This document shows positions 1 to 10,564 of a DNA stretch of 64,000 nt, piece after piece. Location of the stretch: the NCBI GenBank assembly GCA_028023455.1, contig JAQFVV010012395.1, positions 4,710,001 through 4,774,000 of the forward strand. Reading direction: 5' to 3'. The notes below the pieces were generated by a model. The model worked only from the letters and a program-made list of their open reading frames with translations, searched no databases and was not told where the DNA came from. The stretch's first letter is position 1. Every line of letters begins with the position of its first letter. This stretch comes from Epiperipatus broadwayi (taxonomy: Eukaryota; Onychophora; Udeonychophora; Euonychophora; Peripatidae). Both the position numbers and the translations under genes were made by a program.

Positions 1-984
1 ATAAGAAAAGGAGAAGAATGTAGAAGTTTATAAAGTAGAACAAAGAAAAAAAAAGAACGTGCGCAGAGCTTCTAAAAAGAATCTAGGAGTATAAAAGGAG
101 CCGACAGATTTGAAAAGGGGTCTTTTTTATCTTATTGTTCCAATAGTGCTGAGCAATTGGAAGTGCTTCATATTCTTTTAATAAAATGTGTTCACTTAGA
201 TACAAACTGAAATCGCTCGCCATGAGTGAGTAGAACGATATCGTTTGCCGACACTTTCTCTCGGAAAAAGTCACCTAGATCGTCATCTGGCTACCTAAAT
301 TAGATCGGAGATTCGGAAATAAAACTAAAAGAAAAACAACTACTGCGGACTACTCACTAACTGAATTGTACGTCGGGAAGATCGATGACCTACTTAATGT
401 TAACTTACCGGTAAGTAAATGTACATAAATTTTTTTTACATAAAGCTTTATGAATAGTGAATTGAATGGAAATGTTATCCCATAAATTTTTCTTGGATCA
501 GAAGATTTGCGAACTGAGAAATGAACCAAACTGTTACTACGGAAAATCAGACTAAATAATTAATACTCCAATATTTGAATCAAATTATTGAATTCATATG
601 CACAATCTTTTCCAACGTTGTAATTTTGTCTTAATCATAAATATTGAATGCTTGACGAGTTAGAATAAATCTTTATTATTAACTTCACTTTCATTGTACG
701 TGTATAAAATTAATGCTATTCTATTTAAGTTTTACCTTTAGTTATTTAACTTAGATCGTATAATTATTACCTTACGGGCTACAATATTTGACGCAGTCTC
801 AGTGGGTCTAACGACTCTGGCGCCCTCAAGTAGAAATTAAAAACTGGTTCTGCTTACGATTGTACTCGGTAATAATTCTAGGCCGAAGTTGATCAGGAAA
901 AATAGCTATGTTGAGAATTGAAATACAACTTTCTTTTTTCTTTTGATAGAGCTTGGATCAACTCGCGCTCAAATATAAATTTGA
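1..984 (+). repeat. LTR-like repeat, copy 1 (5' end outside window)
   Basis: This is nearly identical to 7305-8285 (a handful of substitutions and 1-base indels over about 0.98 kb) and clearly similar to 3070-3990. It precedes gag and therefore sits where a 5' LTR is expected. A TATA box (TATAAAAG, 90-97) followed by AATAAA at 180-185 and a GT-rich stretch fits an LTR promoter and polyadenylation region. Similarity to copy 3 stops at 984; the following bases do not match the sequence after copies 2 or 3. If the TATA box is the true promoter, the transcribed R/U5 part is about 0.85 kb, which is unusually long. Confidence 0.85.
90..97 (+). promoter_or_regulatory. LTR TATA box (copy 1)
   Basis: The octamer TATAAAAG is kept in all three repeat copies (also 3158-3165 and 7393-7400), each time about 90 bases before an AATAAA, as expected for the core promoter of an LTR. 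Confidence 0.6.
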
Positions 985-1113
985 TAAAAGAGAGGGGTGT
1001 CGGTGAACGAATTTATTAGCAAAGCAAAATAAAATATTAGATTTATATCGTAAAAAAAATTGATAGCGTTAAGATTTTGTTTACTGTAGCAAAAATAAGC
1101 AATACGGCCATAT

Positions 1114-2231
1114 ATGAAATTGAGAAATAATAAAAATACACAAAATATGGCAGAAGGCGCGGAAGAATTAAAAGAGGGTTTGGAACCCTTAATAAAAAAA
1201 CTATTATATGAATGCATGACAGAATTCAAAGAAGAGATAAAAAAAGAAATGGCAGAGATGGTCAGAGAATTGAAAGAAGAAATAAGGGTAGAGATTAAAG
1301 AAATGAAAGAAGAGTTAATAAAGGTAGTAGATGAGAAAATAGCTAAAGGGTCACAGAGCACAGAAGTGGTAGAATTGAGATCCGATAAACAAGAAAGCAA
1401 AGAGATAAAATTCATAGAAAATAGAGAAAACGTGCCGAGTGCAGTAAACCCCTTTTTGAAATTAAAAATTTTCCATGGACAAGATGGAGAATCACCGATG
1501 GAACACTTAAACAGCCTGCAGGGGTACTTCGCGATAAACCCCATGTCGGAAGAAGTTAAACTAACGCTGGCAGTTAATCATTTACAAGGGACGGCGCAAG
1601 CTTGGTGGGAATCCTTGTTTAAGAAACCGAATAACTTTACACAGTATGGTCAAATATTAATCAAATGCTATTGGAACGAGGACCACCAAGAACGAATTAA
1701 GAATAAAGTGGCGCAAGAGAAATGCAGAAAGAAGAGCATTATGTACCATTTTTTTGGAAACAAGTGGCGCAACTACGAGCGCTGACGGAGTGCAAATTAA
1801 CAGAAAAACAGATTATCAAGATTACGCGGAAAAATTTTCCCGATCCAGTAGGGCATCTGTTGGTAAGTACCGGATATGAGACAGTAGAGAGAATGGCAGA
1901 ATTGCTTAGTGCTTTCGAGAATGACAACACTGGAGAAGAGACGAGTCCTAAACACTTCGACAAATTACCGAACCAGAAGGGTCGGATACAACTGAACACT
2001 ATAGTGTTGACTAATAGTGCTGGAAATCAAAGGAAAAATAAGGGGTCCCCAACTAAGAATAAAGGGAAGGGAATCCGTGCAAGACCTCCAGAAATAGACG
2101 AAAAAGTTGGGAGTGAAAATAAATACAAGAGAGAAGACCTTGATATAAAATGGAGAGACTGGTGCGAGCAATACAGAGAGGGGGTTCGATCCTTGTCACC
2201 TCCGCCATCAAGCAGTTATAGTGATAGATAA
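1114..2231 (+). pseudogene. Ty3/Gypsy-type gag, broken by one frameshift
   Basis: Two overlapping reading frames (1114-1785 and 1722-2231) together cover a retrotransposon Gag polyprotein. The first frame starts with a Lys/Glu-rich, probably helical N-terminal part (residues about 12-85) and then enters the capsid-type gag domain, with the family's G-T-A-Q-A-W-W motif at 1591-1611. The second frame continues the capsid C-terminal part (F-P-D-P, then L-L-S-A-F-E) and a basic tail. The switch lies near 1725-1745 inside the capsid domain, so it is more likely a mutation or a base-call error than programmed frameshifting between gag and pol. No CCHC zinc knuckle is visible. Gag would form the particle that packages the element RNA. 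It reads on the same strand as the flanking LTR copies. Confidence 0.8.
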
Positions 2232-2688
2232 CATTGAGAGATAGAGTGGGCCGGATAACACCCTGCAGATCTCGGATGTGCCTCGGAAAAACGAAAAGAA
2301 ATAATGATATGGCTGGTGTGAACGTAAGTCACAAGTATTTGACCGGGTAGGCGGTCACTAAAGAGGGAAAAAGCATAACCCCAAGTCCTAGTACGCAGTA
2401 TGTAACATAAGACCGTCTTTAAACGCTCATCAGTCTATTTCTAGCAGAGATCCCGATATTGGGGAGGACAGACCAGGTTGCCACGAGCCTGTAAGACTCA
2501 AAACGATGAGCAACGCTCGTTTGTGCTTATAACTTGGGGTCTTTAGCGTTACTATTACGATTAAGCGGAGAGGACACAGATGAATGTGGAAATATTTTAC
2601 ATTCCCGCCGAACGTCGCTTGTGGAATGAGTTCACACAATATATCAGGCGATAATAAAACAAATACACGAATATGGGCATGAAGATTC
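2232..2688 (+). other. Region between gag and LTR copy 2, no coding signal
   Basis: This stretch has a higher GC content than the surroundings and no reading frame of note. It would be internal sequence of the Gypsy element downstream of gag, where the zinc knuckle or protease is expected, but I recognise neither. Confidence 0.4.
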
Positions 2689-4008
2689 TTAAGAATAAAA
2701 TTAGTTTAAACCTACATTTTATTCTCATTCCCCTGCCCCGGTGGTATTGTACCATTTATTTATATATAAAGTACAAATTACTTTTTGATATTAGGTATTA
2801 TAAAAAAAAAAAAAGAGAGGAAAGAAAGAAAGCGAACACGATCTTTATTTGTTTTAGCATAATGTTTTGAAAAGAGAAAAAAAAACGTACAGTGAAAGTT
2901 TAGTTTTTTTTTTAGAAATAAGTTAACTAAAATAAATTCAATGTTGGAAAGTGCATATTGAATCATTGATTAAAATAGCGAAAGGAAATTTCAAAGGCGA
3001 AAGATTGTTATCAGAAACAATTTTCTGATGGTAATTAAAAATGGCCGAAATTCTTAGCGGAAAACAGACTTTGTAAAAAAGAAAAGGAGAAGAATGTAGA
3101 AGTTTATAAAGTGGAACAAAGAAAAAGAAGAATGAGAGTTCTAAAAGAATCGAAGAGTATAAAAGGACGACAGATTTGAAAAGGGGTCTTTTTACCTGGG
3201 TGTTCCAATAGTGCTGAGATTTGGAAGTGTTTCATATTTCTTTTAATAAAATGTGTTCACTTAGATACCAGCTAAATGTCCCATGAGTGAGTAAAACGAT
3301 ATCGTTTGCCGACACTTTTCTCGGAAAAAGTCACCTAGATCGTCCCGTGCTACCTAAATTAGATCGGAGATTCGGAAATAAAACTAAAGAAAAAAAGCTA
3401 CTGGGACTACTCACTAACTGAATTGTCGTCGGAAGTGATGACCTACTTAATGTTGACTTACCGTAAGTAAATGTACATAAATTTTTTTACATAAAGCTTA
3501 TGAATAATAATTGAATTGAAATATTATCCCATAAAATTTTCTTGATCAGTAGATTTACGACAAAATAACAAATGTTGCTACAGAAATCAGACTAAATAAT
3601 TAATACTCCAATATTCGACGTAGATTAATGAATTCATATGCACAATCCTTTCAACGTTGTAATGTCTGTCTTAATCATAATTATTGAATGTTTGATAGTT
3701 ATAATAAATCTTTATTATTAACTTCACTTTCATTGTACGTTCAAAATAATACTATTCTATGTAATTTTTTTACCTTTAGTTATTTAAATTAGTCGTATAA
3801 TTATTACCTTAGGGCTACAATATTTGACATCTCAGTGGTCTAACGACCTGGCCCCTCAAGTAGAAATTAAAAACTGGTTCGCTCACGATTGTACCCTAAT
3901 CATTCTAGCCAAGTTGACAGAAAAATAGCGTGTTAAGAATTAAAATACAATTTTATGAACAGTTTGATCAACTCAGCTAAATATACATGAGGCGTATAAG
4001 GCTAATAC
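2689..4008 (+). repeat. LTR-like repeat, copy 2 (between gag and pol)
   Basis: It aligns along its whole length with copy 3 (6924-8309), including the start at TTAAGAATAAAATTAG and the tail GAGGCGTATAAGG, and from about 3070 with copy 1. It has many small deletions relative to copies 1 and 3 (for example the TGGCGCC stretch is shortened near 3850). The TATA box at 3158-3165 is kept. Its position between gag and pol on the same strand is unusual for one intact element: two elements sharing an LTR, or a nested or rearranged insertion, could explain it. Confidence 0.85.
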
Positions 4009-6923
4009 AACTACAAGGCCCCAATGTCAGAAACAACAAGCCACCAACCAAGAGATACCAACTCTACCAGTGAAAAGCACGCTAATAACATTTGCAAATA
4101 ACAAAAAGGCACAATGGGATCAAAAAGGTTTGGTGCAAATAAGATAGGGGATAAAATTATGCCCCCACTATAATTCTAAAAGGGTTGGTACATGAAGCCA
4201 TATTGGGGTCGTTTTATGACAAAACGGGTGTGTGATCAATTATAAAGATGAAAAGATTATCTGTGATGGGGAAGAAGGGAGTTTGGGTCGCGGATAGAAT
4301 GAACCATCAAAACGTATGTAATATGGAGGTTGAGACAGAACACTTCAAAGAGGCAGATTGATGAAGTAATAAAGGGAGTGAAGGAAGGATGGAAAGAGGA
4401 CCTAAAAGAAGTCTTAAATGAATATAAATCAATTTTCAGATAAACAGGTTATTAAAGGGTATGAGCACAGATCAAGATGTACAGTAGCCATACCACAAGA
4501 TCATACCAGTGCCACCACTATAGAGCTAGGTAGAGAGAGAATTAGCTAAAATGGAGGAGTGGGATATTATCACTAAGGGTTCGTCAGCATATAATAACAT
4601 TGGTGGTTGTAAAAAAAAAAGATGAACATACGACTGTGTTTGGATGCCAGCAATTGAACAAGATTACACCAGATCAAAATGTTCCACCTCCAATAAATGA
4701 GTTGGTAAATAAATCGCTGACCGGAAGTACACAGCATTTGATATAATGGTATATCACCAATTTAACAGAATGCCTTTTGGTCTCAAGAATAGTGGAGGGC
4801 GCTAAAATGTCTCATTGTGGTGCCGGAAATAAAAAAGTTAATCACTGTTTACATGGATGATGATTATTGCATCCAATAACCCCAGGAACACTTACAACAC
4901 TCAAGTTGTTTCTAAAGAGTGCAATATGAAGGATATTCGCATTAATCTGCTAAAAAGCTGTTTAGCAGGGAAGAATGAATTTCTTAGGGCACTTAATTAA
5001 TGCCAATGGGATTAGACCCCACCGGACAAAATCCAGGCGATACGAGATTTCCAGCCCTCGAACACCAAAACAAGTGAGATCGTTTTTGGGGATGTGTAAT
5101 TTCTACAATAAATTTTACAAAAACTTTGCTTCAGACATGGAGCCTCTGCTACAATTATTACGTAAGGGAAGTCATGGAAATGGACGGAAGAGCATGAGCC
5201 AATTTTAGGGTTATTAAAGAGAAATTCCTTAGTCAAGTGATGCTGGTTTACCCTGACTCAGAAGGAAACCGTTTATTGTTCAGGTAGATAGTAGTGGGTA
5301 TGGGTTAGGTGCTGCTCTTATGCAAGCTCAAGAGGATGGTACCTGGGGTGTAATTTATTTTGTCAGCAGACCACTGAGAGGTGCAGAGATTAATTACTGT
5401 GTAACAGAGAAGGAGGCCTTAGCTGTGGTGTGGGCATTTCAGAAGTTCCGCCAATTCTTGATAGGATCGGAAACGATTGTTAGGACAGATCATAAGAGCC
5501 TAGAGTTCTTAAATCACAGTTATTTAACAAATAGTAGGCTAATCCGATGGAGCCTTTTCTCCAGGAGTTCAATTATTCCATCCAGTATTGTAAGGGCACT
5601 GAAAATGTGGTAGACACATTGAGCGAATATTGTTCCTGATACCCAGGACCATTTGCAGATGGAAGATATCTGTTTGGCAAGTGTAGAAGTAGAAACAGAC
5701 GCTGTAGTAGAAGAAGGATTGAGACACTTAGGAAAGGTACAACGGCAAAGCCCGACCTACAAGAAAATTATTGATCAACTAGAAGACAAAGATGAAGGAG
5801 AGAGACAGCAGTGCTAACACTGATGAGAGATACCACCTGAAAGAAGGGATCTATGGATATCACCGATCCTCAAAAGGATCAATGGAAAATGATCATACCA
5901 GAAAGTTTACAGAAGGACTTATTGACTAACACATCATTTGTATGGGCACTATGGTGTAAATAAAGTGGAAGCCTTATTGAGGACATGGTTCCACTGGCGA
6001 ATATGAGAGCACAGGTCACCAGGATAGTAAGCTCATGTGAAATGTGTCAGAAGACAAAACCAGCAAACAAGTCGTATCAAGGTCCATTGAATTCTATCAT
6101 CCCTAAAGAACCCAATGACCTGGTGGCTATTGATTTCTATGGACCATTGAGATCGGAAGAGCAAACGTCTACTAGTAGTATATGACCTTTTTTCAAAATG
6201 GGTGTCAGCATATCCGGTGACCCAAGCCAATACCAAGAATGCTATACGAGCCCTTGAGGTACGATATTTTAAAAGGGTAGGCAAACCAAAAGCTATTTTG
6301 TGGACACGGTACGCGTTCACATCTTATGATTGGCAACAGTGGATAGAGAGGATGAAGGTAAAACACATATTGTCATCCATACGAAATCCACAATCAAACC
6401 CTTGTGAGCGGGTGATGAGAGAGTTAGGAGCCTCTTCAGGGTATATACGCATCCAACCATAGAGGATGGGTGAAACAACTCCCAAGGGTGTTAAATTTCA
6501 TAAATTGGTCTCATAATGAATCTACCGGATTTGACCTGTAAGACTTCACTTGGGACAAGCAATACCTAGGTTGTACCAATCCAAGTTACCCGCTGGTCAG
6601 AAAACATTGATAAAGGGAGAGATCATAAGAAGCAAGAAAAAATTGGAACACTGTGCCAAGCTCCGAACCAGCGGAAAGGAGGCCTGACTGATAAGTTTAA
6701 AACAGGGGATACAGTATGGGTAAAATGAACCCTGTGAGTCAAACTGGGAAGCATATTTTTAAGAAATTCAAAATTTGTATGAGGGACCTTACCAAATCAG
6801 CCGACAGGATGGTCCAAATGCTTTCACTTTAAAGAATGGTGAAGGAGAAAGGGGTACCTATAACGCTAGGTCACTAAACCATATAAGACTAGGACGTGGG
6901 TTAAAGTACTCCATAAAGACTTA
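4009..6923 (+). pseudogene. Ty3/Gypsy pol remnant (protease region, RT, RNase H, integrase)
   Basis: Fragments in all three forward frames follow the Gypsy pol order. A poorly preserved protease-like part (4020-4400) comes first. Reverse transcriptase follows with Y-M-D-D at 4850-4861 and F-L-G-H at 4981-4992. RNase H contains T-E-K-E-A-L-A (about 5404-5424) and T-D-H-K-S-L (about 5488-5505). Integrase has a zinc-binding part with C-E-M-C near 6037-6048 and a core segment A-I-D-F-Y-G near 6127-6144. The order with integrase after RNase H places it in Ty3/Gypsy rather than Copia. The longest open pieces are 4975-5208, 5320-5613, 5985-6185 and 6202-6462; many one- and two-base indels break the rest, so it cannot encode a working polyprotein as written. 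It is followed directly by LTR copy 3. Confidence 0.88.
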
Positions 6924-8309
6924 TTAAGAATAAAATTAGTTCAAGCCCATATTTTATTCTCATTCCCCTGCCCCGGTGGTATTGTACCATTTATTTATAT
7001 ATAAAGTACAAATTACTTTTTGATATTAGGTATTATAAAAAAAAGAAAGAAAGCGAACACGATCTTTATTTTTTTTGTAGCATAATGTTTTAAAGAAAAA
7101 AAAAAACGTACAGTGAAAGTTTAATTTTTCTTTTTTTTTAGAAATAAGTTAACTAAAATAAATTCCATGTTGGAAAAGTGCATATTGAATCATTGATTCA
7201 AATAGTGAAAGGAAATTTCAAAAGGCGAAAGATTGCTATCAGAAACAACTTTCTGATAGTAATTAAAAATGGCAGAAATTCTTAGCGGAAAAACAGACTT
7301 TGTAATAAGAAAAGGAGAAGAATGTAGAAGTTTATAAAGTAGAACAAAGAAAAAAAAGAACGTGCGCAGAGCTTCTAAAAAGAATCTAGGAGTATAAAAG
7401 GAGCCGACAGATTTGAAAAGGGGTCTTTTTTATCTTATTGTTCCAATAGTGCTGAGCAATTGGAAGTGCTTCATATTCTTTTAATAAAATGTGTTCACTT
7501 AGATACAAACTGAAATCGCTCGCCATGAGTGAGTAGAACGATATCGTTTGCGACACTTTCTCTCGGAAAAAGTCACCTAGATCGTCATCTGGCTACCTAA
7601 ATTAGATCGGAGATTCGGAAATAAAACTAAAAGAAAAACAACTACTGTGGACTACTCACTAACTGAATTGTACGTCGGGAAGATCGATGACCTACTTAAT
7701 GTTAACTTACCGGTAAGTAAATGTACATAAATTTTTTTTACATAAAGCTTTATGAATAGTGAATTGAATGGAAATGTTATCCCATAAATTTTTCTTGGAT
7801 CAGAAGATTTGCGAACTGAGAAATGAACCAAACTGTTACTACGGAAAATCAGACTAAATAATTAATACTCCAATATTTGAATCAAATTATTGAATTCATA
7901 TGCACAATCTTTTCCAACGTTGTAATTTTGTCTTAATCATAAATATTGAATGCTTGACGAGTTAGAATAAATCTTTATTATTAACTTCACTTTCATTGTA
8001 TGTGTATAAAATTAATGCTATTCTATTTAAGTTTTACCTTTAGTTATTTAACTTAGATCGTATAATTATTACCTTACGGGCTACAATATTTGACGCAGTC
8101 TCAGTGGGTCTAACGACTCTGGCGCCCTCAAGTAGAAATTAAAAACTGGTTCTGCTTACGATTGTACTCGGTAATAATTCTAGGCCGAAGTTGATCAGGA
8201 AAAATAGCTGTGTTGAGAATTGAAATACAACTTTCTTTTTTCTTTTGATACAGCTTGATCAACTCACGCTCAAATATAAATTTGAGGCGTATAAGGGCCT
8301 AGTAATACG
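6924..8309 (+). repeat. LTR-like repeat, copy 3 (3' side of pol)
   Basis: This is the most complete copy (about 1.39 kb). Bases 7305-8285 match copy 1 almost exactly, and the whole length matches copy 2 with many gaps. The TATA box lies at 7393-7400. After the point where copy 1 diverges (8285), copies 2 and 3 still share about 20 bases (GGCGTATAAGG, then a run ending AATAC). The termini do not show a clear TG...CA, so the ends are approximate. Confidence 0.85.
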
Positions 8310-9261
8310 AAAAACGTTACAATATATTAAAAAGCTCAGAACTTCAAATATTTATTTGGCATAGAAGATGCTTTCTTAATTTTGAAGAATCAGCCATTTA
8401 CAATACTAATGCTACAAATTATATCACTCTGTATGTATCCTACTTTGTTATTAAAGATTCTTAGTGATTGGCTCCCCATCATCTATAATACATGCTTTTA
8501 ACGATTAATTCAAATCTTTACATGGGCTAACATCCTAATAATGTATATATTGCTTCATTCACTGTCTAATAACCCTCATCATGATTAAATTCAGTTTTTT
8601 TTTTTTATCTCAAATTACAAAAAAAAAAAAGTGTTGATGTTGATTCTAATTTTAAATCTACTTAGAAGATCATTATGAATTTATTTTCAGAAAATAATTC
8701 GTGGTGATGGATTTGATGCAAGCGTAATGCATAATTTTTAAGCATGCTTATGTGTTTATATTTTGTAAATTACATGAAAAATATTCATTTTATTATCTTT
8801 AGAGCTAATAAATTCTCAGCAAAAGATTTTGGAACCTTTTTTTTTTTTGTTAAGTTTTAAATAAGTAAAAATAAATTTGGTAATTATTTTAATTTGCATC
8901 TATGTCATGTTTTAAATCTTTATATCTGATATATTTACCATATTGATGTGTAGATTCATTTTTAACAGATCAGCTAACAGCTTCATTAGTCATTACTAAT
9001 CTATGAATTGTTATTTTATTCTTTTATTGCTCATATTTTTTTCTTCAAATTGTCTATTAATTATTTTTTTCTTGTCATTGGTAAACTGGTTGGAGGATTT
9101 AAATGTGTCCCTAGTATCTAGTTTTCATTAGAGTTGTAACTTACCAATTACATTATTTAATATATATTTATCTTTATTATTTTACTGAAATAAATTATTT
9201 AATTTTGAAACTAGAAACATAATTTTTTTTTTCATTTCTCTTATGCATGATTAATACAGAG
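8310..9261. other. AT-rich intergenic stretch
   Basis: I see no coding frame, splice signals with conserved coding sequence, or repeat structure; only poly-T and poly-A runs. Confidence 0.5.
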
Positions 9262-9461
9262 TTAATAAATAATCAGTCAAAATAAGATTGAAATAAACAA
9301 CTATTAATAACTAATAATATTTATCGAACTGGCTTTCATCTCCATTGAGACCTTCTCGAGATATCTTGAGGTCTCAATGGAGATGAAAACCGATTCGATA
9401 AATATTATAATATAGTTATTAATAGTTGTTTATTTCAATCTTATTTTGATTATTTATTTAC
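9262..9461. repeat. Foldback (MITE-like) hairpin, about 90-bp arms
   Basis: The left arm (about 9264-9351) and right arm (about 9369-9458) are reverse complements with few mismatches, around a 17-base spacer that is itself partly palindromic (TCTCGAGATATCTTGA). Arm ends fall in AATAAATAATCA-type sequence. The internal part of both arms carries TTCATCTCCATTGAGACC. The short non-coding palindrome fits a foldback element or a MITE; the family is not recognised. Confidence 0.85.
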
Positions 9462-10564
9462 ATATTTGTGATAACATTTTGGACAAATAAATTGTATTGG
9501 ATATTTGTCCATTATAGTAATACAGGATTTGATCATCATGTGTTTTATGCTGTCATTTGCATTAACTATGAGAATAAGATTGTGAGTTATTGCCACCACA
9601 TTTCCATTTTTTAATTAAACTTATATCAGTTAGTGCCTATTTTCTAACTTTTTGTTCTTTGTTTTTCTGTCATCATTTTGCTAAAGAAACTGAAGAGCCT
9701 ACAGTTTGCATATATAACTAATCTATATAGCTATACAAGAAAACTTTTGGATCCAAATCTTAGGCTATCAAAATATTTAAGCCATTATCTTGAATAATAT
9801 AAAATAAGTAGAAGTTGTTGTTGGATGTAAGTACTACTCATCAACAAAGGCCTATAATTAGAATTCAGTCCAGGGATTTCATTATTAGTAATACTATCTG
9901 GTCTTTTTTTTTTTTTTTTGATTAGGGTTCCCATAGATGACTATATAATAATGTAATAGCGGATTATTGTTATTATGGGTGATGTTAAATGTAAGTTTGA
10001 AGATTCAAGATGAAATATAATAAGCTGTTGAATATTTACATTTGGCAATACAATACTTATCAAACCACAGTACACTAATTATTGCAGAATTTCTAAAACT
10101 GTTTCTGTATACTTTCATTTATTATTTATAAATCATTAAATTTATCAGATAGATATTGTATTGGGTAGTCTTTAGATGAGATTTGTTTTATTCTTGATAT
10201 ATATTTTAGATATATGTAATTAGTATGCTAATTACTAATACAATTATTTTAATTGTAAATAAGTGGAATTTTAAATAACATAGAATGTATACTTATTTAA
10301 AATATTAACAATCATAAACAAAAGTGATAATAAACAACTTAAAAATAAATCAAATTTATTTAAAACATCAAACCAGTTTGATAATCACATGACAAATTAA
10401 TCTATAGCAACTCCATCCAGTGATAATTATATTACCTTAAAAACTTTAAAAGTAATATATATATATAAATAAATACAATCTTAATACTAATTTTTCAGGG
10501 TACAATATATATATACATTGTGTCCCACAATTTTTGTTAATTTTAATATTGATAATTAAGATGT
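9462..10564. other. AT-rich intergenic stretch
   Basis: Nothing coding is seen. It contains short poly-T and (TA)n runs. Confidence 0.5.

Noticed and set aside
815-835. TGGCGCC string as the primer-binding site of the Gypsy element
   Set aside because: It lies inside the repeat and is also present in copy 3 at the 3' side, so it cannot simply mark the end of the 5' LTR. Reported only as an oddity.
969-1544. 191-residue open frame on the - strand
   Set aside because: It is antisense to the gag gene; its Ser/Ile/Phe-rich composition is the shadow of a Lys/Glu-rich + strand frame.
1722-1785. Programmed frameshift between gag frames
   Set aside because: The shift falls inside the capsid domain, not at a gag-pol boundary, so mutation or a base-call error is more likely.
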